Positions 22,807-29,660 of a stretch of 33,703 nucleotides of DNA are shown here, piece after piece. Below the pieces are notes generated by a model. That model was not told the origin of the DNA. It made no database searches and was given only the letters and a program-made list of their open reading frames with translations. Position 1 is the stretch's first letter. Each line of letters starts with the position of its first letter. Source of the stretch: Deltaproteobacteria bacterium (lineage in GTDB: Bacteria > Myxococcota_A > Polyangia > Haliangiales > Haliangiaceae); assembly GCA_019237945.1 (NCBI GenBank), contig JAFAOG010000590.1, forward strand, positions 1-33,703, read 5' to 3'. The position numbers and the translations under genes are program-made.

Positions 22807-24698
22807 GGCGCCTCCGGGCACTTGGCGCGCCACGCGGCCGCGATCGCCGAGTGCGGATAGCGCGCGGTGAGCTCGCCGATCGCGTGCTTCGCCTTGTCGC
22901 AGCCGCCGGCTGCATACGCGAGCCCGGTGACCGCACCGAGCGCATCGCGATCGTGCGCCGACGTCGGATACGCCGTGCGGAACGCGCTCAAGCAGGCGGC
23001 GGCGTCGTGATCGTGCGTCTCGACGGCGATCCGGCACACGAGCCAGCGCCCCGACTCGCGCAGCGCGGGATCGCCGGCCGACGCGAGCTTCGCGAGCTGC
23101 GCACGAGCCGCCGGCCACGCGTGGCGCTGGTACGCGATGCGCGCGCGCTCGAAGATCGCCTGCTCGGCGATCGCGGCGGGGGGCGAGAGCGTTTCGATCT
23201 GCGCGAGCGCGCGGTCGGCGGCATCGAGATCGTGGCGCGCGAGCGCGGCTTCGGCGCGCGCGTAGAGCTCGCCGACGGTGGGAGGCGGCGGGGGCGCGGG
23301 CTTGGCGGGCTCGGCGGCGGGCTTCGTGGGTTCGCCGGTGGGCTTCGCGGGCTCGGCCGGGACCGCCTTGGCCGCGTCTGCACCGGCGACGCGCGGCTCG
23401 ACAGCGTGGAGAGCGAGCGTCGGACTGTGCGCGGCCGACGCGGGTGGCGTTGCGGCCGCGGTTGCAGGTGCCGATGCGGTTGCCGTTGCAGGTGCCATTG
23501 CCGTTGCGGTTGCGGTTGCCGTTGCGGGTGCGGTTGCCGTTCCGGTTGCCATTGCCGTTGCGGGTGCGGTTGCGGTTGCCGTTGCGGATGCGGTTGCCGT
23601 TGCTGTTGCGGGTGCCGTTGCCGTTGCTGATGCGGGTGCGGTTGCCGTTGCGGGTGCGGTTGCCGTTCCGGTTGCGCGGATCGGTGCGGTTGCGTGTGCA
23701 TGACCACGAGCGGTTGCGGGAACGCGAGCGGGAGCGGGAACGGGAGCGGGAACGGCAGCGGGAGCGGGAGCGGGAACGGCAGCGGGAACGGAAACGGCAG
23801 CGGGAACGGGAACGGCAGCGGGAGCGGGAACGGCAGCGGGAACGGGAACCGGATCCGCAGCTGCAACCGCAATCGCAGCCGGCGCCGCAACCGCAACCGG
23901 AGCCGCAGCCGCAACCGGCGCCGCAGCCGCAACCGCTGCAGGAGCCGCAACCGGCGCCGCAGCCGCAGCCGCAGCCGGCGCCGCAGCCGCAACCGGCGCC
24001 GCAGCCGCAACCGCACCAGGCGTTTCCAGCTGCGCGAGCACCGTCGCGTGCGTCTCGAGCGCGCGCTGCATCGCCGGCTCGATCGCCGACGGCGCGGGCG
24101 CACCGCCGGCCGGGGCGCAGAGGCGCTGGCCGCCGGTGACGAACGCCTCGCGGCCATCGACGACGGCGCGCACGCGGCCATGGGCGACCGACACGCACGT
24201 GCTCGCCGGCAGGACCTCGACCGCAAAGAGTGTCCCGACGATGTCGACCTGCATGCGCGGCGCGTCGATGTGCAGCGCGCGGCCGGTGCCGCCGTCGAAC
24301 TCGGCAAGGAGTGTTCCGTGATCGATGCGCATGCGCGTGCGATCGCCCGCGTCGACCAGCTGCCAGCGCGCGGGGCCGACGATCGCCGCGCGCGTGTACG
24401 GTCCGACGCGAGTCGCGAGCGTCGCGCCGGCGGGCACGTCCGTCGCATCCGGCGCATGGCGGCGCGCGAGGAGCAGCAGCGCGACGGCCGCCACGGCGGC
24501 GGCGATCGCGAGCGCGGCCGTTCCACGTGGCCAGCGACGCACGCGCGCGAAGCCGGCACCCAGGTGACGCGCGGCGGGCCAGCGCGCACCGTCGACGGCG
24601 ATGCGGTCCTCGATCGCGTCCCACATGCGGGCGCGCGTGATGTCGTCGAGGCGGTCGTCCGCGGTGAGCGCGGCAACGAGGAGTGCGCGATCGCTCAT
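22803..24698 (-). CDS. Membrane FecR-domain protein with repeat linker and TPR-like C-terminus
   Basis: 631 aa. Residues 1-58 form a cytoplasmic segment with no zinc-finger motif. One transmembrane helix spans about 60-82 (ALAIAAAVAAVALLLLA). A FecR domain lies at about 90-195, with RMRIDHGTLLAEFDGG, DIVGTLFAVEVLPAS and GRVRAVVDGREAFV. Residues ~227-415 are a low-complexity Ala/Pro/Val/Thr linker encoded by a hexanucleotide-repeat tract, followed by Lys/Pro-rich turns. The last ~155 residues look like TPR/Sel1-type helical repeats (ELYARAEAALARHDLDAADRALAQ, ERARIAYQRHAWPAARAQL). FecR proteins transmit envelope signals to a partner ECF sigma. The sigma gene is directly upstream with an ATGA overlap, so this is probably its anti-sigma/co-regulator. 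The TPR end would be periplasmic. Confidence 0.85.
   Translation of the reverse strand: MSDRALLVAALTADDRLDDITRARMWDAIEDRIAVDGARWPAARHLGAGFARVRRWPRGTAALAIAAAVAAVALLLLARRHAPDATDVPAGATLATRVGPYTRAAIVGPARWQLVDAGDRTRMRIDHGTLLAEFDGGTGRALHIDAPRMQVDIVGTLFAVEVLPASTCVSVAHGRVRAVVDGREAFVTGGQRLCAPAGGAPAPSAIEPAMQRALETHATVLAQLETPGAVAAAAPVAAAAPAAAAAAAPVAAPAAVAAAAPVAAAAPVAVAAPAAIAVAAADPVPVPAAVPAPAAVPVPAAVSVPAAVPAPAPAAVPAPVPAPARVPATARGHAHATAPIRATGTATAPATATAPASATATAPATATATASATATATAPATAMATGTATAPATATATATAMAPATATASAPATAAATPPASAAHSPTLALHAVEPRVAGADAAKAVPAEPAKPTGEPTKPAAEPAKPAPPPPPTVGELYARAEAALARHDLDAADRALAQIETLSPPAAIAEQAIFERARIAYQRHAWPAARAQLAKLASAGDPALRESGRWLVCRIAVETHDHDAAACLSAFRTAYPTSAHDRDALGAVTGLAYAAGGCDKAKHAIGELTARYPHSAIAAAWRAKCPEAP
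23455..24018. repeat. Hexanucleotide low-complexity tract inside the FecR-like gene
   Basis: About 560 bp made of three consecutive blocks, each built on six-base units. On the plus strand, 23455-23700 is dominated by GTTGCC/GTTGCG variants, encoding Ala-Thr repeats on the minus strand. 23716-23859 is dominated by GGGAAC/GGGAGC/GGCAGC, encoding Val-Pro and Ala-Pro. 23860-24018 is dominated by CCGCAA/GCCGCA/CCGGCG, encoding Ala-Ala-Pro-Val. Units are imperfect, and every step is a multiple of three, so expansions or contractions by unit would not break the frame. Several frames stay open here, which creates many false ORFs. Confidence 0.9.
23730..23750 (+). other. G-quadruplex motif (four G3 tracts, 3-nt loops)
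   Basis: Four GGG runs at 23730-23732, 23736-23738, 23742-23744 and 23748-23750 are separated by exactly three bases (AGC, AAC, AGC). This fits the strict intramolecular G-quadruplex rule G3N3 x4. More G3 tracts follow within the same polypurine block to about 23855. It is on the plus strand, i.e. the template strand for the FecR-like gene, so it could stall transcription or replication and promote repeat instability. Folding is predicted only from the motif. Confidence 0.6.
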
Positions 24699-25300
24699 GA
24701 CGCCTCCGTGCGTGCGAGGAGCGCGTCGAGCTCGCGCTGGCCGTGCTGCACGCGCTTGGCGACGGCTTCCGGGGTCGCGTCGACGAGGCGCGCGATGTCC
24801 TCGAAGGAGAGGCCTTCGACGACGCGCAGCAGCAGCGCGATCCGCTTCTTCGGCTTGATCTTCGCGAGGCAGGCGAAGACGTGGGCGAGGCGCTCGCGCT
24901 GCTCGGCGCGCACATCGGGCGTGGCCTGGGGCGCGATCAGCGTGTCGAGGAAGCGCGTATCGACGGGCGCGGCGGGACGGCGGCCGCGGGCGCGCAGGTA
25001 GTCGAGCGCGGTGTTGATCGCGATGCGATGGATGTAGGTCGCGAGCGCGGCGTCGCCGCGGAACGACCCCAGCGCGCGATGCAGCGTCACGAACACGTCC
25101 TGCGTGAGGTCCTCGCGCTCGGGAACGGGGCCCAGGATGCGGGTGAGGCGGCGATAGACCGCGTCGACGTGCGCGCGATAGATCGCGGCGAATGCATCGG
25201 GGTCGCCGTCGCGGAAGCGCGCGATCAGATCGTCATCGCGGTCGCGCGGCGGCACGATCACGGCCGGCTCGAACATCGCGGCGAGCAGCGCGAGGCTCAT
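24695..25300 (-). CDS. ECF-type RNA polymerase sigma factor
   Basis: 201 aa from ATG 25300, chosen because it forms an ATGA overlap with the upstream gene's stop (25297-25299). The frame itself continues to 25342. Sigma region 2 is DLIARFRDGDPDAFAAIYRAHVDAVYRR, EDLTQDVFVTLHRA and ATYIHRIAINTALDYLR (about residues 24-105). Region 4 is LLRVVEGLSFEDIARL plus TPEAVAKRVQHGQREL, a helix-turn-helix that reads the -35 box (about 150-195). There is no region 1 or 3, as in the ECF class. Its stop overlaps the FecR-like gene start (ATGA at 24695-24698), making a sigma/FecR pair. Target genes are unknown; a GGAACTT box upstream of the operon hints at autoregulation. Confidence 0.92.
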   Translation of the reverse strand: MSLALLAAMFEPAVIVPPRDRDDDLIARFRDGDPDAFAAIYRAHVDAVYRRLTRILGPVPEREDLTQDVFVTLHRALGSFRGDAALATYIHRIAINTALDYLRARGRRPAAPVDTRFLDTLIAPQATPDVRAEQRERLAHVFACLAKIKPKKRIALLLRVVEGLSFEDIARLVDATPEAVAKRVQHGQRELDALLARTEAS

Positions 25301-26049
25301 GGGACGAGCTCCATGCCGACCGCGACCCACGGCGCGAACCACGGGGTCGTGATCGTCGACATCCGCAGGTGATAGGTCGTCTGCGTCGCGAACGCGTCGG
25401 TGCCGGCCGCGAGCACGACGCGACCGACGTGGAGGCGCGCGCTCGCGGTAGCGCCAGCGAGCAGCGTCTGATCGCCGATGCCATCGCTGACGACGACCGG
25501 CGCGACCACCGCGCCCGCGCGCAGCTCACCCCACGAGCTCCGCCAGCCGATCGATGCGCGCACAGGCAGGCTCGTGACGTGGAGGTCGCCGATCACGCGC
25601 TCGCCCGCCGCGAGCTCGAGCGCGAACGCCACGCTGCCGCGCGCGATCGAAAGATCCGCGGTGCCGCCCGCGAGCATGCCCGTCCAGGCGGTCGCCGAGC
25701 CGAGGACGTCGATCGCGAAGCGCGTGCGCGCCTCGGGCGGCGGCATCACCGCGAGGTCGTCGAGCGCGAGGTCGACGATCTCGAGCGCGACCATGCGCGC
25801 CGCATCCGGCCCGTGGCGATCGCCGAGATCGAGCTCGCGCGTCGTATCGCCCACGGCAACGCGGATCCGCGACGCGCCCGCGGGCTCCACGATCACCGCG
25901 AGCGGCGCGCCGTCGGGCAGTCGGACGCGCAGCGCGCTCGCGAGGTCCGTCGCCGCGAACGGGGCGCCCTCGGCGCGGACCGTGATCGTCCGTTCGGCGT
26001 GCGCGCTCGCCGAGGCGAGGACGACGAGCACGGCCAGACAGCACTTCAC
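25297..26049 (-). CDS. Exported beta-rich protein, first gene of sigma/FecR operon
   Basis: About 250 aa. The frame opens at a TTG (26067), but GTG 26049 gives a clean signal peptide, VKCCLAVLVVLASASAHA, with cleavage after AHA; neither has a good Shine-Dalgarno. The mature chain alternates hydrophobic and polar residues (RTITVRAEG, GSVAFALELAAG, GELRAGAVVAPVVV, ARLHVGRVVLAAG) and ends VAVGMELVP. That looks like a small outer-membrane beta-barrel or beta-sandwich, although the terminal Phe of most barrels is missing. No known family is recognised. Its stop overlaps the sigma-factor start (ATGA), so it is translated with it and is a plausible envelope partner or sensor for the FecR/sigma pair. 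Confidence 0.7.
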   Translation of the reverse strand: MKCCLAVLVVLASASAHAERTITVRAEGAPFAATDLASALRVRLPDGAPLAVIVEPAGASRIRVAVGDTTRELDLGDRHGPDAARMVALEIVDLALDDLAVMPPPEARTRFAIDVLGSATAWTGMLAGGTADLSIARGSVAFALELAAGERVIGDLHVTSLPVRASIGWRSSWGELRAGAVVAPVVVSDGIGDQTLLAGATASARLHVGRVVLAAGTDAFATQTTYHLRMSTITTPWFAPWVAVGMELVP

Positions 26050-26085
26050 GGTGACATTTGACGCCAATGGCCCAGCCGAAAGGAA

Positions 26086-26092
26086 AAGTTCC
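26086..26092 (-). promoter_or_regulatory. ECF-type -35 box GGAACTT upstream of the sigma/FecR operon
   Basis: On the minus strand, 26092-26086 reads GGAACTT, identical to the classical ECF (sigma-E type) -35 heptamer. It is in the 73-bp divergent region between the operon (start 26049) and the small lipoprotein (start 26123). A possible -10 CGTCAAA at 26063-26057 is about 22 bp away, longer than the usual ~16 bp, so the assignment is weak. The same segment contains the inverted repeats AGGAA-N3-TTCCT (26081-26093, overlapping the box) and CTGTGACAG (26092-26100). Confidence 0.3.
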
Positions 26093-26122
26093 TGTGACAG
26101 CTACCCACGGCGTCGAACCGGC

Positions 26123-26416
26123 ATGCAATTGACGCGAATCGCAGCAATTCTCGGGCTATTGACGCTCGGCGCGTGCGGGCTGTACTGGACGCACGACGGG
26201 ACCGAGCGGCAAAAGAGCACGGCTCCCGACGCTGGCCATGGCGGCGGCGACTGCGGCGGCGGCGGCGGCCCCTACCCCGACGCGGGCGTGCTCGGCGACG
26301 GCGGCAGCTGGTCCAACGACGGCGGCGGCTACCTGCCCGACGGCGGCTGGACCTACGACGGCGGTGGCTATCTGCCTGATGCCTGGGTCGATCCCGCGCC
26401 CGACGCCGGCCCGTAG
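26123..26416 (+). CDS. Small Asp/Gly-rich lipoprotein
   Basis: 97 aa from ATG 26123. The frame is open upstream, but that is antisense to the exported-protein gene. MQLTRIAAILGLLTLGAC is a lipoprotein signal with Cys18. The mature part begins GLYWTHDGTE and then becomes Gly/Asp/Pro-rich: PDAGHGGGDCGGGGG, and two copies of YDGGGYLPD-like units (NDGGGYLPD, YDGGGYLPD). It probably forms a flexible surface tail and has no fold recognised. Composition and layout mirror the 64-aa lipoprotein at 22612-22806. It is divergent from the sigma/FecR operon and 92 bp upstream of the caspase gene, so it could belong to either regulatory unit. Confidence 0.7.
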   Translation: MQLTRIAAILGLLTLGACGLYWTHDGTERQKSTAPDAGHGGGDCGGGGGPYPDAGVLGDGGSWSNDGGGYLPDGGWTYDGGGYLPDAWVDPAPDAGP

Positions 26417-26430
26417 CCGCGGCGTCTCGT

Positions 26431-26494
26431 CCTTGCCGCGCCCCGGGGTACCCTTGCCGTAGTTTTCAGGGTTCCCAAGACGCCAGGCTGGCGT
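26431..26494 (+). promoter_or_regulatory. Candidate control region of the caspase operon
   Basis: The 92 bp before the caspase gene holds three notable patterns. CCTTGCCG occurs at 26431-26438 and again at 26452-26459, spaced 21 bp (two helical turns), each containing a -35-like TTGCCG. CCCCGGGG lies between them (26441-26448). A 7-1-7 inverted repeat ACGCCAG-G-CTGGCGT spans 26480-26494 and ends 14 bp before the ATG at 26509, where it could be an operator or mask the ribosome-binding site (weak GGGGCGAG). No convincing -10 is seen. The role is inferred. Confidence 0.35.
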
Positions 26495-26508
26495 GTCATC
26501 GGGGCGAG

Positions 26509-28119
26509 ATGCTGAGAATCCTCACCTTGCTGGTTGTCCTGGCGGGCACGGCGGCTGCCGATCCCGCGGTGACGACCTACGCCCTGGTCGTCGGGAGCAA
26601 CACCGGCGGCCCCGGGCAGACCGACCTGCACTACGCCGAAGATGATGCGCGGCACGTCGGGTCGCTGCTCGCCGAGCTCGGCGGGTACACGCCCGACTCG
26701 ATCGACGTGCTCGTCCATCCGACTCCCGACGAGCTGCGCGACCGGCTGTCGAAGCTCGCGGTGCGCGTCGCCGCGGATCAAGCGGCCGGCCGGCAGAGCC
26801 GCGTGTTCTTCTATTACAGCGGGCACGCGCGCGCCGCCGCGATCGATCTCGGCGACACCGAGCTGCCGCTCGTCGAGCTGCGCACGCGGCTGTTCGAGAT
26901 CCCGGCGACGCTGACCGTCGTCGTGCTCGACGCGTGTCAGAGCGGCGCGTTCTCGCGCGTCAAGGGCGCGCAGCCGGCCGCCGACTTCTCCGTGAGCTCG
27001 CGCGAGCATCTCGATGCGCAGGGCGTGGCGGTGCTGGCGTCGTCGAGTGGCAGCGAGCTGTCGCAGGAGAGCGAGCAGCTGCGGTCGAGCTACTTCACGC
27101 ATCACTTCATGGTCGGGTTGCGCGGCGCCGCCGATGCGAACCACGACGGGCAGGTGTCGCTCGACGAGGCGTATCGCTATGCCTATCACCAGACGCTGAT
27201 GTCGACGGCGGAGACGGCCGTCGGCGGGCAGCACGTGTCCCTCGAGGTCGAGCTCAAGGGCCATGGCGAGGTGCCGCTGTCGTATCCGGTCGCCGCGACG
27301 TCGTCGATCGTGTTGCCGGCGTCGCTCGAGGGCCAGGCGCTCGTCGAGGACAAGCGCGCGCACACCGTCGTTGCCGAGACGTACAAGGCGAAGGGCGCCG
27401 CGGTGCGCATCGCGGTCGCGCCGGGCGAGTACGAGGTCGTCGTTCGCCACGGTACGTCGCTGAGCCGCTGCGAGATCGCGAGCGGTGCGGTCGATCTCGA
27501 TCGCTGCTCGAACGAGTCGATCGTGGTCGCGACCACGAAGGGCGGCGGCTTCCTGCACCGGACGCAGATCGAGGTCGGCGTGCTGATCGGCGGCGAGCGC
27601 GAGGACGGCTACACCGACAGCCTCAAGGGCTTCGGCTACAACCAGGAAGGCCTGACGCCGAGCGCGGGCTTCGAGGCGCGCGGCATGCGGCGCGTCGCGC
27701 AGCGCGTGTGGGTCGGCGGCCTGGCGAGCTGGGTCACGATGCCGAAGTGGTCGCAGGCGGTCAGCGGCAGCAATCTCGCCCAGACGCTCGAGTGGAAGAC
27801 CGCGGCGGCGATGGCCCTCGCGCGCGGCGTCCAGCCGATCGGCGAATCGCACTTCTCGCTCTACGGCGAGCTCGCGACCGGGCTCGGCATCGGTCACACG
27901 ACGCTGACGAACAGCCAGGGCATGACGTTCGACGACTATCACGTCGGTCCCGCGTTCGTGGCGGGTGCGGGACTCCACATCGAGTCGCCGTTCCTCCACG
28001 ACCTCGGCGTCAGCGCCGGCTACGAGTTCGATTACATGCCGGTCATCAGCGACCTGATCGGCAACACCCACGCGAGCGGCGGTCACCGCCTCACGTTCGC
28101 GCTCACCTACGGATTCTAA
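26509..28119 (+). CDS. Exported caspase-like (C14) protease with beta-barrel-like C-terminal half
   Basis: 536 aa. MLRILTLLVVLAGTAAA is a signal peptide (cleavage near residue 17). Residues ~22-245 are a caspase/metacaspase p20-p10 fold: YALVVGSN, LHYAEDDARHV, the catalytic His106 in FYYSGHA and Cys143 in VVLDACQSG, both intact. The p10-like part contains DANHDGQVSLDE (209-220), a textbook EF-hand/dockerin-type Ca2+ loop. About 250-345 is a beta domain (PEGA-like, APGEYEVVVRHG). Residues ~350-536 alternate like outer-membrane beta-strands (TQIEVGVLIGGERED, HFSLYGELATGLGIG, GVSAGYEFDYMP) and end RLTFALTYGF, with the terminal Phe expected by the BAM machinery. It would thus be an outer-membrane protease with a periplasmic catalytic domain. 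It leads an operon with the next three genes. Confidence 0.85.
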   Translation: MLRILTLLVVLAGTAAADPAVTTYALVVGSNTGGPGQTDLHYAEDDARHVGSLLAELGGYTPDSIDVLVHPTPDELRDRLSKLAVRVAADQAAGRQSRVFFYYSGHARAAAIDLGDTELPLVELRTRLFEIPATLTVVVLDACQSGAFSRVKGAQPAADFSVSSREHLDAQGVAVLASSSGSELSQESEQLRSSYFTHHFMVGLRGAADANHDGQVSLDEAYRYAYHQTLMSTAETAVGGQHVSLEVELKGHGEVPLSYPVAATSSIVLPASLEGQALVEDKRAHTVVAETYKAKGAAVRIAVAPGEYEVVVRHGTSLSRCEIASGAVDLDRCSNESIVVATTKGGGFLHRTQIEVGVLIGGEREDGYTDSLKGFGYNQEGLTPSAGFEARGMRRVAQRVWVGGLASWVTMPKWSQAVSGSNLAQTLEWKTAAAMALARGVQPIGESHFSLYGELATGLGIGHTTLTNSQGMTFDDYHVGPAFVAGAGLHIESPFLHDLGVSAGYEFDYMPVISDLIGNTHASGGHRLTFALTYGF

Positions 28120-28120
28120 G

Positions 28121-29200
28121 ATGCGCCTACCAACCCTCTTCATCGCGGTTGCCGCTGTCTCGCAGATGGGCAACACCGACTGCGGCCAGGTGATCCGCGA
28201 CTCCGGCTTCGACCTGTGGTGCGGCGATCAGCTGTGCGCGTGGAAGCTCGAGCGCGGCGACATCAAGCGCGTGCCGACGTGGAACGAAGGTGACTCCGGC
28301 GTCGAGCTCGACGGCGCGGACGTCGCGATCGAGCAGCTGACGCCCGTCGACTCGGGCGACGGCACGTGCATCGAGTTCTCGCTGGTCGCGAACGTCGACA
28401 AGAACGCGGATGTCGAGCTCAACGTCGACATCTACGGCGACGGCTCGATCGAGCACCACGAGCGCCTGCCAACGGCGAACTGGAAGCCGCTGTCCTATGA
28501 CCTTGCGATCAAGGGTCCGTACCGCGGCATTCGCTTCGAGCTCGCGAAGACCGGCTCCGGCAAGGCGCAGCTCGCGAACATCGGCGCGAAGACGATCGAT
28601 CAGCAGAGCTGCTCGGGCTTGACGCCGATCATCGCCGGGCCGGCGCCCGAGGGCGCGTACTGCGACACCAACAACCAGGCGAGCTGCGCGAGCGGCATCT
28701 GCTCGCTGGTGCCGGATACGTTCGACTGGTTCGGCGTCACCGCGGCCTGCAGCCAGTGCGACGACACGCACGCGTGCACCGGCAACGAGGTGTGCGGCCT
28801 GCACGAGCCCACGTCGCCCGTGTTCTGGTCCTCGAACGGCTGCGTCGCGCCCGCGGCGAAGGAATTCGGCGAGCGCTGCAACGTGAACGCGGAGTGCGCG
28901 TCGAACCAGTGCACCGGCGGTCGCTGCTCGTACTGCCCAGGCGCCTGCTCGTGCACGCCCGTGTGGTTCGGCGGTCCGTCGCTGTGCAACGCAGGCCGGC
29001 ACCTCGGCGCAAGCGGATCGCCGTGCGGCACTGACGACGACTGCGCGAGCGCGGCCTGCGACGGCACGGTCCGCAAGGAGTGCGAGGACGGCCGCCCGTG
29101 CGCGACCGCGCTCGATTGCCCGTTCGGAATCGGCAGCGCGGCGCCCTTGCAGAACGGCGCGTGCATTACCGTCGGCGTGCAAGGTGGAACCTGTCGGTGA
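28121..29200 (+). CDS. Secreted Cys-rich protein
   Basis: 359 aa, starting 1 bp after the caspase stop. MRLPTLFIAVAAVSQMGNTDC is a weak signal; Cys21 could be lipidated, but the preceding residues are a poor lipobox, so simple secretion is as likely. Residues ~22-165 form a beta-rich domain (FDLWCGDQLCAWKLERGD, IEFSLVANVDKNADVELNVDIYG) resembling carbohydrate-binding jelly rolls. The last ~195 residues carry about 25 cysteines in dickkopf/EGF-like spacing, including three C-A-S-x-x-C units (CASGIC, CASNQC, CASAAC). This implies an oxidised, disulphide-rich extracytoplasmic protein. It is between the caspase and the sigma/anti-sigma pair in one operon, so it may be a substrate, ligand or adaptor of the caspase. 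Function unknown. Confidence 0.78.
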   Translation: MRLPTLFIAVAAVSQMGNTDCGQVIRDSGFDLWCGDQLCAWKLERGDIKRVPTWNEGDSGVELDGADVAIEQLTPVDSGDGTCIEFSLVANVDKNADVELNVDIYGDGSIEHHERLPTANWKPLSYDLAIKGPYRGIRFELAKTGSGKAQLANIGAKTIDQQSCSGLTPIIAGPAPEGAYCDTNNQASCASGICSLVPDTFDWFGVTAACSQCDDTHACTGNEVCGLHEPTSPVFWSSNGCVAPAAKEFGERCNVNAECASNQCTGGRCSYCPGACSCTPVWFGGPSLCNAGRHLGASGSPCGTDDDCASAACDGTVRKECEDGRPCATALDCPFGIGSAAPLQNGACITVGVQGGTCR

Positions 29201-29660
29201 TCCTCAGACGGCGTACCGCGCGTACGGCCCTGCGCTCGTGCGCAAGGCGGAGCGCATCCTGCGTAGCCGGGAAGACGCCGTCGATGTCGTGCACGCCCTC
29301 TTCGTCGATCTGATTCCTCGCTGGAGCCGCGACGTGGACCTGCCCTACCTCTATCGCGCCGTTACCAACCGTTGCCTCAATTTGCTGCGGGACGGCAAGA
29401 CGCGCGCACGCCTGCTCGAACGCGAGCAGCCGGTCCCGCAGGCGCGCGTGCGCCTCGAGGACGAGGTCGTCGGCACCAAGCTGATCGCGCAGCTGACCGA
29501 GCGGCTCGATCAGGCGCACCTCGAGGTCCTCGTGTGTCGCTTCGTCGACGACATGACGCAGGAAGAGATCGCCGACCACCTCGGGCTATCGCGCAAGACG
29601 ATCGGCAAGCGCCTCGACAAGATCCGCGCCGAGGTCGTCGCGCTGCGGGAGGCCGCATGA
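29184..29660 (+). CDS. ECF-like RNA polymerase sigma factor
   Basis: 158 aa from GTG 29184, overlapping the previous gene by 17 bp; there is no better start before region 2. Region 2 (about 8-75) reads YRAYGPALVRKAERILRS, DVVHALFVDLIPRW and LPYLYRAVTNRCLNLLRDGK. Region 4 (about 105-150) reads VLVCRFVDDMTQEEIADHLG plus LSRKTIGKRLDKIRAE, the DNA-binding helix-turn-helix. This is short for an ECF factor but complete. The following gene encodes a zinc-finger anti-sigma with an ATGA overlap, the standard arrangement. Its place within the caspase operon suggests it controls that operon or an envelope regulon. It is unlike the sigma at 24695 in detail, so the two are separate systems. Confidence 0.88.
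   Translation: MEPVGDPQTAYRAYGPALVRKAERILRSREDAVDVVHALFVDLIPRWSRDVDLPYLYRAVTNRCLNLLRDGKTRARLLEREQPVPQARVRLEDEVVGTKLIAQLTERLDQAHLEVLVCRFVDDMTQEEIADHLGLSRKTIGKRLDKIRAEVVALREAA

Noticed and set aside
20694-23630. A 978-residue plus-strand frame running into the repeat tract
   Set aside because: Crosses dinB out of frame and the transporter and FecR genes in antisense; the Arg- and Cys-Gly-rich end is a translation of the hexanucleotide repeats.
23455-24018. Possible CRISPR or minisatellite array
   Set aside because: Units are 6 bp with no spacers of constant length and lie within a coding frame, so it is a low-complexity coding tract.
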